Source: Alteribacillus persepolensis
GTDB lineage: Bacteria > Bacillota > Bacilli > Bacillales > Marinococcaceae
DNA length: 43,598 nucleotides
Assembly (NCBI RefSeq): GCF_900099605.1
Contig: NZ_FNDK01000024.1
Location: 1 to 43,598 of the forward strand
Direction: 5' to 3'
Both the position numbers and the translations under genes were made by a program. The first letter of the stretch is position 1, and every line of letters begins with the position of its first letter. A model generated the notes under the pieces. That model was not told where the DNA came from. It made no database searches and saw nothing but the letters and a program-made list of their open reading frames with translations. Below, one piece after another: positions 37,051-43,598 of the stretch.

Positions 37051-38178
37051 ATGGAGGTGGTTATCATACAGTCCCTTAACCGTGGTTTTTCTAAAGAAAT
37101 TGTACAAGCTATGCTCCATGGTGGGTTTGGAAGTCGTAAATTAAACTTTTCTTTTGCCCTTTTAAATGAAAACGATCGAAGCATTGGCGATATAACGCAT
37201 CTTGTTATAGCGGACTCATCCGAAGTTAGCATGGACAGTGAAGCTGAAATACATCGTACAGCTAAATTAAGAGTAAGAGACACCGGAGAAATTGACTTTC
37301 TCAAAGAAAGAATTCAACCTTTTGCAGAACTTCATATGAAAAACGGTAGCATCGAGTTTCCACTCGGTGTTTTTTTATTGTCCACGCCACAAAAAGAGTA
37401 CGAAGGAGATAACATTTATCGAAATATCGATGCTTACGATAAACTTCAAATCCTTGTAGACGATGGGTTCACAGCACGAGTTGTAGCAGACGAAGGAGAG
37501 CTTGTGACCGACTTCATCATTTCTTTGTTACAAGATGCAGGGATCACTAAAATAAACATTGAGCGCTCTGATAAAACGTTTCCTACTTGGTTATCATGGG
37601 ACCCTGATGTTTCAAGGTTGGAAGTCATAAATGAGCTTCTGGACGTGATTAACTATGAGAATCTTTATGTAGATGAGTACGGCTACTTTGTATCAAGGCC
37701 CTACCGTACACCGGCACAGCGTTCAGCAGAATACACGTATGAAACGAATCATCTATCTGTTATTACACCGGGTGCTACATCGACAGAAGATTACTTTAGC
37801 GTTCCTAACCAGTGGGTGGGGATTGTATCAGAGCCGGACCGTGTTCCTCTCACATACACCTATGAAAATACGAAGGAAGACAGCCCAACATCCATACCCA
37901 GCCGAGGCAGGACCATCACGAAATACATTGATACGGATTCTGTAGACTTAGAGGCCCTTCAAGGAACGGTACAAAAACAAGCTTATCAAGACAGCCAAAT
38001 TGCAGCAGAAATGAAACTCAATACAGCGATCATGCCCATGCACTCCTACAATGACATTATCCGTGTGAAACACGACAAATTAGGAATAGATGCAAAGTTT
38101 CAAGAAGTGGCATGGTCTATGCCTCTTTCAGCGGGAGGCACTATGTCCCACACTATTAAGGAGGTGATTGATGTTTGA
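37051..38178 (+). CDS. Tail-associated (Tal-like) baseplate protein
   Basis: This protein of up to 375 aa forms the tail tip hub. Segments such as SRKLNFSFALLNENDRSIGD, GSIEFPLGVFLLSTPQKEYE, IDAYDKLQILVDDG and RLEVINELLDVINYENLYVD follow the N-terminal part of Tal/prophage endopeptidase tail proteins. No C-terminal peptidase domain is present. The start is unclear: ATG 37051 has no ribosome site, while GGAGGTGG (37053-37060) is ideally placed for an in-frame ATA at 37066. A moron terminator ends directly upstream, so insertion may have altered the original start. Confidence 0.85.
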   Translation: MEVVIIQSLNRGFSKEIVQAMLHGGFGSRKLNFSFALLNENDRSIGDITHLVIADSSEVSMDSEAEIHRTAKLRVRDTGEIDFLKERIQPFAELHMKNGSIEFPLGVFLLSTPQKEYEGDNIYRNIDAYDKLQILVDDGFTARVVADEGELVTDFIISLLQDAGITKINIERSDKTFPTWLSWDPDVSRLEVINELLDVINYENLYVDEYGYFVSRPYRTPAQRSAEYTYETNHLSVITPGATSTEDYFSVPNQWVGIVSEPDRVPLTYTYENTKEDSPTSIPSRGRTITKYIDTDSVDLEALQGTVQKQAYQDSQIAAEMKLNTAIMPMHSYNDIIRVKHDKLGIDAKFQEVAWSMPLSAGGTMSHTIKEVIDV

Positions 38179-38453
38179 GCAGCCGTAATTTTGTACAGAT
38201 GATAAGGCAAGAAATCAGAAACCAAATGGCAGGAGGCAGGAGAAGGAGAGTGCCGCGTCCCCACGTATTAGGGGAAGTTGCACCTGATTACACAGGCGGT
38301 CGGCCGATGATAATTATGGATGATGACCCAAGCCGAACGCCGATTGGTCCGTTTCCGAAAGCAGCGTCTGTTTCTTTATCTCCAGGCGACCGTGTTTATT
38401 TGGCCAGAGCTGGAGCGAAAGGAAAATATATTGTTGAAGACAAGATTGAATAA
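38175..38453 (+). CDS. Hypothetical tail-tip region protein
   Basis: This is a 92-aa protein with start TTG 38175 overlapping the previous stop, and AAGGAGGTGATTGATG upstream. The basic N-terminus (IRNQMAGGRRRRVPRPHVLG) precedes a beta-rich C-terminal part (ASVSLSPGDRVYLARAGAKG). Probably a small baseplate-associated protein; not recognised further. Confidence 0.65.
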   Translation: MSSRNFVQMIRQEIRNQMAGGRRRRVPRPHVLGEVAPDYTGGRPMIIMDDDPSRTPIGPFPKAASVSLSPGDRVYLARAGAKGKYIVEDKIE

Positions 38454-38464
38454 GGAGAGATAAA

Positions 38465-38899
38465 ATGATGGAGAATGGAGTCAAGGTCATGGCTGCTGGA
38501 GGAACAGCAGTCGTTTCTTTTTTATGGGGGGAATGGTCCATGTTGCTAAATGTATTGTTAGCATTGGTTATTATTGATTACGTCACGGGATTATCCGCAG
38601 CATGGAAAAGCGGTGAATTGAATAGTAGTGCCGGCCTTTTTGGAATAGCCAAGAAGGTCTTTATTTTTGTCATTATCGCCGTCGCTAATCTCATTGATGT
38701 GGCTTTGATGGAAACGGGTGCAAGAGATGAACCGATTGTATTTACTGCTGCTATTGTGTTTTACATTGTGAATGAAGCAATTAGCATTACCGAAAATGCT
38801 GGGCGTATGAGCATGCCTCTTCCAGATAAACTTTTACAAGCTATTAAGGTATTGAAAAGCAGAAGTGACGATAAGAACGATAAAGACAGGAGTGCGTAA
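38465..38899 (+). CDS. Holin, phage_holin_4 (Cp-1/phi29-like) type
   Basis: This 144-aa membrane protein has three or four hydrophobic segments (FLWGEWSMLLNVLLALVIID, KKVFIFVIIAVANLIDVALM, VFTAAIVFYIVNEAISITEN) and the conserved DYVTGLSAAWKSGELNSSAG motif of this holin family. Charged tail. Two adjacent ATGs (38465, 38468) follow AAGGAGAGATAAA. Followed by the amidase as a lysis cassette. Confidence 0.93.
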   Translation: MMENGVKVMAAGGTAVVSFLWGEWSMLLNVLLALVIIDYVTGLSAAWKSGELNSSAGLFGIAKKVFIFVIIAVANLIDVALMETGARDEPIVFTAAIVFYIVNEAISITENAGRMSMPLPDKLLQAIKVLKSRSDDKNDKDRSA

Positions 38900-38901
38900 T
38901 A

Positions 38902-39690
38902 ATGAAAACTATCGTATTTGACGCTGGACATGGAGGACATGACAATGGTGCAAATGGCTTCGGTTTATATGAAAAAGATTTGTGCGAGGATCGAGTGAAA
39001 CGCATGAAAATAATCCTGGAAAACGAGTATGAGAATGTTAAAATCATTCTCACCCGTTCTGATGATACTTTCCTTGAACTTAGAGAGCGAGCCCAGATAG
39101 CTAACCGGGCCGGAGCTGATGTGTTTATATCCGATCACAAAAATGCATTCAATGGAAAAGCCAGAGGGTTTGAATCGTTTATCTGGAATGGCGGTGTGGG
39201 TGCTGCTACTCGTTCCCTACAAAATATCGTTCACAGAAGCGTATATAACAAAATAAAGAAATATGACATCCCTGATCGTGGAACCAAGCAAGCCAACTTT
39301 AGCGTCCTACGAAACACGAAAATGAGCGCTATTCTCCTGGAAGAAGCATTCATTGATAATCGTGCAGATAACAACCTTTTGCAGAAGAAAGAGTTCTCGG
39401 AAGCATACTGCCGCGGGGTAGTGGAAGGTTTGGCAGAGTTCTTGGGATTGAAAAAGAAAGCCGATCAGCAAAATATGAAATCAGTATATAAGGAGGACGA
39501 CTGGATGAGTGAAAAACTGGACAAAGCTACAAAGGAAGTATGGCAACCAGTCATTGAGCGTTGGACGGATGAAGAAAAACAACACAATCCCATCGGCAAA
39601 GTATGGCTGGAACGAATCAAGAACGACGAATTAGAATGCAAAGACATTATCCGATTGTTAGGCCATGAACGATTACGCGGCTTAAAATAG
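38902..39690 (+). CDS. N-acetylmuramoyl-L-alanine amidase (endolysin)
   Basis: This 262-aa endolysin has an N-terminal Amidase_3 domain: zinc ligands His10 (DAGHGG), Glu24 (LYEKDL) and His79 (FISDHKNA), and catalytic Glu147 (AILLEEAF). The C-terminal 70 residues (SEKLDKATKEVWQPVIERWT... DIIRLLGHERLRGLK) are charged and helical and replace the usual SH3/LysM repeats; they may be a novel wall-binding domain. The terminator directly follows. Confidence 0.94.
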   Translation: MKTIVFDAGHGGHDNGANGFGLYEKDLCEDRVKRMKIILENEYENVKIILTRSDDTFLELRERAQIANRAGADVFISDHKNAFNGKARGFESFIWNGGVGAATRSLQNIVHRSVYNKIKKYDIPDRGTKQANFSVLRNTKMSAILLEEAFIDNRADNNLLQKKEFSEAYCRGVVEGLAEFLGLKKKADQQNMKSVYKEDDWMSEKLDKATKEVWQPVIERWTDEEKQHNPIGKVWLERIKNDELECKDIIRLLGHERLRGLK

Positions 39691-39712
39691 AGCAGGTTTA
39701 TTCCTGCTCTTT
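39689..39712. terminator. Bidirectional terminator between amidase and XRE gene
   Basis: AGAGCAGG-TTTATT-CCTGCTCT separates convergent genes; the minus-strand XRE gene stop lies within the loop. Confidence 0.85.
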
Positions 39713-39898
39713 CCATATCTCATCCAGCCGCATATCCAACTCCTTGCATATTTTATAGGCGTTCTCAAAAGAAGGAAGCGCCCTGTTGTTCACCAGCGCA
39801 CTAATTCCCGCCGGACTTATCCCCACCTTTTCAGCGAACTCCTTTTGCTTTATTTCCTTTTCTGCAAAAATAATTCTTAACCTGCACTTATACTTCAT
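39698..39898 (-). CDS. Small XRE regulator of the right-end module
   Basis: This 66-aa HTH_XRE protein (IKQKEFAEKVGISPAGISAL, VNNRALPSFENAYKICKELD) has ATG 39898 behind GAGGTGAAACAA. It diverges from the membrane/FtsK/replication-relaxation genes across a repeat-rich region, so it probably controls that module independently of the main repressor. Confidence 0.85.
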   Translation of the reverse strand: MKYKCRLRIIFAEKEIKQKEFAEKVGISPAGISALVNNRALPSFENAYKICKELDMRLDEIWKEQE

Positions 39899-39907
39899 TT
39901 GTTTCAC

Positions 39908-40235
39908 CTCATGAACATAATTCTCCTTTCATTAATAAAACCCTTTTCCATTAATTTTGAAGGACAAGATATAACAGACAAGCAGGACTACATAAGTATC
40001 TAATGAATCAGGAAATGACTTATCGAATGAAGTAGAAATCCTTTCGACATTACTTGAAATGATTGCGATTGAATGAAGTAGTTAATGCAGTCATTAATTC
40101 ATTTGCTAATGAAGTATCATTAATTCATTAATCGCTTTATAAACGCTGCTAGAGAAAGATTTTGAAATTTGTTTAAACAGCAAGCGAAGCGAGGGGAGGG
40201 AGCGAAGCGGGCGTGTGGGCCGGCGGCTGAAAGCA
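39908..40235. repeat. Repeat-rich intergenic region (iteron- or operator-like)
   Basis: This long non-coding stretch contains AATGAAGTA three times (40026, 40072, 40108), ATTAATTCATT twice (40093, 40119), several further ATTAAT half sites, and a GC-rich island with AGCGAAGCG twice (40183, 40201). Such clusters occur in operators of XRE proteins and in plasmid origins or transfer regions. No gene is seen. Confidence 0.6.
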
Positions 40236-40255
40236 AGAGTGAGGAGGAGAGAAAA

Positions 40256-40498
40256 ATGGAATTAGCGTTTGTGTCGAAAACAAGTATCTTTAATCCACCG
40301 CCGATTGTTTGGGAAGCGTATGGCGTTGTAGTGGTTGCCGGGGTTGTCTTAATTGGTATTGCTTTAATTGAAAAGTATTTGGCTGTGTCTAACTACACTT
40401 ATATTGCAAAAGTAATTTATAAAACATGTAAAGGAGTCCTGCCGATTGCTTTAATTGCTGTATTGATTTTGTTTGTGTGGCACAATCCGTTGCTGTGA
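40256..40498 (+). CDS. Two-span membrane protein of the FtsK module
   Basis: This is an 80-aa protein. ATG 40256 follows GAGGAGGAGAGAAAA. Hydrophobic segments at about 21-41 (YGVVVVAGVVLIGIALIEKY) and 60-76 (LPIALIAVLILFVWHN) indicate two spans. It precedes the FtsK-like ATPase by 10 bp and could anchor or couple it to the membrane. Confidence 0.7.
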   Translation: MELAFVSKTSIFNPPPIVWEAYGVVVVAGVVLIGIALIEKYLAVSNYTYIAKVIYKTCKGVLPIALIAVLILFVWHNPLL

Positions 40499-40508
40499 GG
40501 GGATAACC

Positions 40509-41642
40509 ATGAATTTTTTTAAGAAACAAAAAGCAAAAGGGCAGTTAATGCAGGCATTCAAAAGCGGTAAGCTCCATCTGACATACAAAAATGGAAAAAC
40601 AGAGTATTTTATTATGCCTAAAATCCACGCCGTTATAGAGAAAAGAAGCAAAATGGTTTATGTGTTTTCTATCCCTACAGGGTTAGATCCAAAGGAGATA
40701 CACAAAAAGAAATGGGTGTTCCAGCAACAATTCGGTCCACGCGTTGATGTGTTGCAGGAGAATAAGAAGTTCACACTTATTGTCTACGACGGTGCGTATC
40801 AAGAGGCTTTCCAATGGAGTTATGATGACATCGCGCCTGTGGTATATGATTACAAACTTCCTATTATATGCGGTAAAGACAAAAATGGTGAGTGGATGTC
40901 TTATGATATGGTAAAGCATCCGCATTTGCTTATAGCTGGAGAAACAGGGAGCGGGAAATCTACACAGGTTCGATCTATCCTTACTACTTTAATTAAGACG
41001 TTATCACCTGATGACCTGCACATGTACCTTGCTGACATGAAACGTTCTGAATTCCACTTATTTAGACGAGTAGAACATGTAGAGAAGGTATGTACAAAAC
41101 CGTCTGAGTTAATGGTTATATTGCAGAAGTTAAAGAGAGAGGCACAAAAACGTGGTGATTTATTAGACGAAAACGAAGTGATGCATGTGGATGATTTGCC
41201 GAGAAAGCTCCCTTATGTATTGTTGTGCATTGACGAAGTGGCTCTTTTGAAAAAGGATAAAGAAATAATGAACATTGTGGAGGAGGTGTCCTCCATAGGG
41301 AGGGCGCTTGGTATCTTTCTCATTCTTTCTATGCAGCGTCCGGATGCTAAGGTGTTGGACGGCAAGTTAAAGATTAATCTAACAGTAAGAATGGGGTTTC
41401 GTTGTGCGGATGATTACAACAGCCGTATTGTAGGAACGCCGGGTTCAGAGGATATTTTAGCTTCCGAGGCAGGACGAATGATAATGAAACTGGAACAGTT
41501 ACAAGAAGTGCAGGCACCTTTCTTAGAAGATGACAAAGCAAAGAAAGTGCTTGAACGGTATAAAGTGGAGAGAAAAGAGGAGAAAGAGTCGATAAGAGAA
41601 GAGACGAACAAAAACCAAATATTCGGGGTGTTGGATGAATGA
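40509..41642 (+). CDS. FtsK/SpoIIIE-type DNA translocase
   Basis: This is a 377-aa ATPase with Walker A IAGETGSGKST (142-152), Walker B LLCIDEVALL, and a downstream LSMQRPDAKVLDGKLKINLT segment typical of FtsK/TraB-like DNA pumps. The N-terminal 110 residues are not membrane-spanning, so the preceding membrane protein may supply the anchor. Related genes occur in Bacillus plasmids and some phages next to replication-relaxation proteins. GAGGGGATAACC precedes ATG 40509. Confidence 0.9.
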   Translation: MNFFKKQKAKGQLMQAFKSGKLHLTYKNGKTEYFIMPKIHAVIEKRSKMVYVFSIPTGLDPKEIHKKKWVFQQQFGPRVDVLQENKKFTLIVYDGAYQEAFQWSYDDIAPVVYDYKLPIICGKDKNGEWMSYDMVKHPHLLIAGETGSGKSTQVRSILTTLIKTLSPDDLHMYLADMKRSEFHLFRRVEHVEKVCTKPSELMVILQKLKREAQKRGDLLDENEVMHVDDLPRKLPYVLLCIDEVALLKKDKEIMNIVEEVSSIGRALGIFLILSMQRPDAKVLDGKLKINLTVRMGFRCADDYNSRIVGTPGSEDILASEAGRMIMKLEQLQEVQAPFLEDDKAKKVLERYKVERKEEKESIREETNKNQIFGVLDE

Positions 41643-42235
41643 GAGAGCGTGATAAAGCTATCTTAGAAAGCCTGCAAAAGTTTCGTTGCCTGTCTCGTGA
41701 TGATATTGTTCACATACATTTCTCGAATTTAAAATACCCTGTGGCCACAGCAAACAACGTGCTGAAACGGTTACGGCTGCAAGGGTATATTACAGCTAAT
41801 ACGTTACAACAACCTTATGTTTATTTCGCTGATCCACCTCCCATTCGCAAGGACAGCCAAAAGATTCCGCATTATTTGGCTATTGCTGATTTTTATCACC
41901 AGCTGTGTCAGTATGAGAAACCACGTATATTTACTGTAGAGCCAAAATACGAAAAAGGATTAATGGAGCCGGATGTTTTCATGATATGGAAACGAGCACC
42001 TTTCTTTGTGGAGATTCAGCGCAATATCTATTCGTCGAAAATGATGCAGGATAAAATGAATCGGTATCATGCGTACTATGAGAGTGGGGAGTGGCAAATT
42101 GAACCGTGGCAAGCGAAAGAACCTTTCTTTCCAACCATATGGTTTATCACACCACACAGATATGATGTTAATTCCGATGTATTTCGTATCATGCAAAGTG
42201 AAGATGTGAAAGCGTTAATGGAGAAGGTAAGTTAA
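41639..42235 (+). CDS. Replication-relaxation family protein
   Basis: This is a 198-aa protein with an N-terminal winged-helix region (DKAILESLQKFRCLSRDDIV... NNVLKRLRLQGYI) and a C-terminal part with EPDVFMIWKRAPFFVEIQRN and a lengthy WFITPHR strand, matching the Replic_Relax family of plasmids and phages. The D...E-x-Q arrangement hints at a nuclease-like fold but this is uncertain. It overlaps the FtsK gene by 4 bp, so the two work together. Confidence 0.85.
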   Translation: MRERDKAILESLQKFRCLSRDDIVHIHFSNLKYPVATANNVLKRLRLQGYITANTLQQPYVYFADPPPIRKDSQKIPHYLAIADFYHQLCQYEKPRIFTVEPKYEKGLMEPDVFMIWKRAPFFVEIQRNIYSSKMMQDKMNRYHAYYESGEWQIEPWQAKEPFFPTIWFITPHRYDVNSDVFRIMQSEDVKALMEKVS

Positions 42236-42256
42236 CTTCAGCGTCTAAAAACATAC

Positions 42257-42284
42257 AAAAAAGCAGGGGGAACCTGCTTTTTTG
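42257..42284. terminator. Bidirectional terminator after the FtsK module
   Basis: AAAAAAGCAGG-GGGAA-CCTGCTTTTTT is a near-perfect symmetric terminator. Confidence 0.9.
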
Positions 42285-42548
42285 TGTTGCGACATCATAC
42301 AGGAGAGGCTCTATAAAAGAGCACAAATTAATCTTACATTACTTTTGTATGAGGGTCTATAGTCTTGATGAAAGAACACCAAAGCTTTACATTTTTAACA
42401 GATACTAAATATTATTAAACATTTAACTTTATAACCTTGTCATCTAAAAGTAATTACGGGAATGTGAAATCATTCCAATTATTCTTTCGATTTTGGAGCA
42501 TTTCGTTTAAAATAATGTGTAGGCAAAATCGCATGGGAGGAAAGAATT
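42285..42548 (+). promoter_or_regulatory. Non-coding region carrying candidate sda promoters
   Basis: No gene is seen in these 264 bp. TTTACA with TATTAT 18 bp further on (about 42391-42420) is a plausible sigma-A promoter with a long leader. TTTCGA-17-TAAAAT near 42487-42515 is a weaker, closer one. A GGAATG/CATTCC inverted repeat lies at 42459-42476. No DnaA-box cluster like that reported at chromosomal sda is evident. Confidence 0.45.
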
Positions 42549-42689
42549 GTGTTGTTCGAAAAACTATCAATTGATGTACTTTTGGAAGCATATCAGAAGG
42601 CTAAAGATTTAGGTCTGGACGAAGGTTTTATTAATATTCTTGAAGAGGCTATTAGCGAACGTACAGTCATTGCATCCAGCAGTGCATGA
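42549..42689 (+). CDS. sda: Sda-like sporulation histidine kinase inhibitor
   Basis: This is a 46-aa protein with start GTG 42549 and GGGAGGAAAGAATT upstream. The sequence LSIDVLLEAYQKAKDLGLDE-GFINILEEAISER follows the Sda pattern LS-x-x-LL-x-x-Y-x-KA...L-x-x-x-FI, with the same total length as Bacillus subtilis Sda. Leu23 and Phe27 match the kinase-contacting Leu21 and Phe25. Sda binds the dimerisation/phosphotransfer domain of KinA and blocks Spo0A activation when DNA replication is disturbed. Here it is an independent cassette with its own terminator next to attR, suggesting lysogenic control of host sporulation. Confidence 0.88.
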   Translation: MLFEKLSIDVLLEAYQKAKDLGLDEGFINILEEAISERTVIASSSA

Positions 42690-42702
42690 CAGTTATGACG
42701 AT

Positions 42703-42727
42703 GCAGCGTAGGTTACGCTGCTTTTTT
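42703..42727 (+). terminator. Terminator of sda
   Basis: GCAGCGTA-GGT-TACGCTGC followed by TTTTTT, 13 bp after the sda stop. Confidence 0.93.
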
Positions 42728-42833
42728 GCTGGTTAGACACGAACTATTGAAGAATTAGTAAGTACACAATTATTGTACACACTTGGAAAATTATATACAA
42801 TTGGGTCATATATACTATGTAGGAGGTTTTATA

Positions 42834-43508
42834 GTGGGGAAACTTTTTAAAGGGTGTCTAACCGTTATCATAGCGGTGGTTGCACTTATCATTATTATTG
42901 CTATTTTTGCAGGGGGCGGAGAAGGAACAGATCAAGAGACGGGCTCTGAGCCTGATGAGTCAGTAGAAGACGTAGATGGAAACGAAAACAGCGAGAACGA
43001 GGAATCAACCTCTGAGGATTCCGCGGAAACAGAAAAAGGACTGTTAACTGAAGAAAAGTTTGAGCAGATTCAAAGCGGAATGACATACGATGAAGTAGTA
43101 GAAATTATCGGATCGGAAGGGGAATTAATCTCTGAAACCGGTGAGGAAGGTACTGAATTTCACACTGAAATGTACATGTGGGATGCAACTGACAGTGTTC
43201 TAGGAAACGCAAACTTCACCTTTCAAGGTAGCGAACTGACTAGTAAAGCACAGGCAGGACTTGGAGATTCTTCAGAAGTTACCATAACCTTGGATGAATT
43301 TAACCAACTTGAGAACGGAATGACCACAGAAGAGGTTTTTGATATTGTTGGGGGAGAAGGAGAGCTTTCTTCAGAAACTGGGGAAGAAGGTACTGAGTTT
43401 CATACTGTCAGCTATACGTATTACGGAGAAAATGGCTTTGGTGCAAATGCATCATTAATGTTCCAAGGAGGAAAACTTATGAGCAAGTCGCAAACGGGGT
43501 TAGAATAA
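42834..43508 (+). CDS. Membrane-anchored protein with two BLIP/SmpA-like repeats
   Basis: This is a 224-aa protein with start GTG 42834 behind AGGAGGTTTTATA. A membrane segment at about 8-27 is followed by a very acidic linker (about 30-68) and two homologous repeats (about 70-143 and 150-224), each with LTEEKFEQIQSGMTYDEVVE/LDEFNQLENGMTTEEVFDI and a shared SETGEEGTEFHT core. The G-M-T-x-x-E-V pattern is that of DUF3862/BLIP/SmpA-type domains. Probably exposed outside the cell; a lysogenic-conversion function is possible. An AT-rich promoter-like TATACT lies near 42812. Confidence 0.8.
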   Translation: MGKLFKGCLTVIIAVVALIIIIAIFAGGGEGTDQETGSEPDESVEDVDGNENSENEESTSEDSAETEKGLLTEEKFEQIQSGMTYDEVVEIIGSEGELISETGEEGTEFHTEMYMWDATDSVLGNANFTFQGSELTSKAQAGLGDSSEVTITLDEFNQLENGMTTEEVFDIVGGEGELSSETGEEGTEFHTVSYTYYGENGFGANASLMFQGGKLMSKSQTGLE

Positions 43509-43514
43509 GATTAT

Positions 43515-43545
43515 AGAGCAGGGGAGTACTCCTCTGCTCTTTTCT
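43515..43545 (+). terminator. Terminator at the right end
   Basis: AGAGCAG-GGGAGTACTCCT-CTGCTCT followed by TTTTCT, isolating prophage transcripts from the host side. Confidence 0.9.
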
Positions 43546-43590
43546 AATAGACAAAAAACAACATAACTTTTTTATGTATAACATCATATG

Positions 43591-43598
43591 GGGAATGA
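43591..43598. repeat. Putative attR core, 8-bp direct repeat
   Basis: GGGAATGA, identical to positions 1-8. It lies 45 bp beyond the last terminator, where attR of a complete prophage is expected. Confidence 0.6.

Noticed and set aside
42285-42548. DnaA-box control region for sda
   Set aside because: No TTATCCACA-like cluster is visible on either strand, unlike what is known for the chromosomal Bacillus subtilis gene.
1-43598. CRISPR arrays and tRNA genes
   Set aside because: No regularly spaced repeat array and no cloverleaf with a plausible anticodon loop was recognised by eye on either strand.

Overview
The window is a complete-looking 43.6 kb siphovirus-type prophage of a spore-forming, low-GC Gram-positive host, most likely a Bacillaceae member. 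This rests on strong AGGAGG-type ribosome sites, frequent GTG/TTG starts, and phage families typical of Bacillus-group phages (RecU, DnaD/G39P/DnaB, ArpU-like regulator, phi13-type tail protein, FtsK/replication-relaxation pair), plus a homologue of the sporulation checkpoint protein Sda. The same 8 bp (GGGAATGA) form the first and last bases, so the window probably runs from attL to attR. The disrupted host gene is not visible.

Layout. 1-4055 (minus): large serine integrase, then a three-gene accessory cassette (414-aa unknown protein, 134-aa unknown protein, PD-(D/E)XK nuclease) in the slot where temperate phages often carry defence genes. 4211-6280 (minus): immunity region with an ImmA-type metalloprotease, a coiled-coil protein, a broken second repressor tail, a roughly 250-nt structured RNA resembling HEARO/IscB-type omegaRNA but with no nuclease gene, and an intact XRE repressor. 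6281-6436 is the operator/promoter switch. 6437-9920: Cro-like protein and many tiny early genes on both strands, with duplicated regulatory modules and a GC-rich structured element. 9975-12322: replication genes (DnaD-like initiator, G39P-like loader, DnaB helicase). 12319-17861: small accessory proteins, RecU, an HNH protein, an ArpU-like late regulator and a stand-alone tyrosine recombinase. 18079-26836: packaging and head genes (HNH, TerS, TerL, portal, ClpP-type protease, HK97 capsid, connectors, major tail protein). 26931-38453: tail genes including a programmed -1 frameshift (gpG/gpGT), a 1,691-aa tape measure, a large Dit-like/FN3 protein and a Tal-like protein. 38465-39690: holin and amidase. 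39698-42235: an XRE/FtsK-like/replication-relaxation module of plasmid character. 42549-43508: an Sda homologue and a membrane-anchored two-repeat protein next to attR.

How it works together. ImmA plus an XRE repressor suggests protease-controlled induction. Early transcription starts at a consensus promoter whose spacer is itself a repeated operator-like sequence. The late genes carry several inserted 'morons', each with its own promoter and/or terminator: a lipoprotein between the tail genes, a membrane GAF protein with a small basic partner between Dit and Tal, a 133-aa unknown upstream of the packaging genes, and sda at the right end. Two of them end in the same terminator sequence. The best candidates for something new are the three-gene nuclease cassette, the orphan omegaRNA-like RNA beside a scarred repressor locus, the prophage-borne Sda, and the GAF moron.
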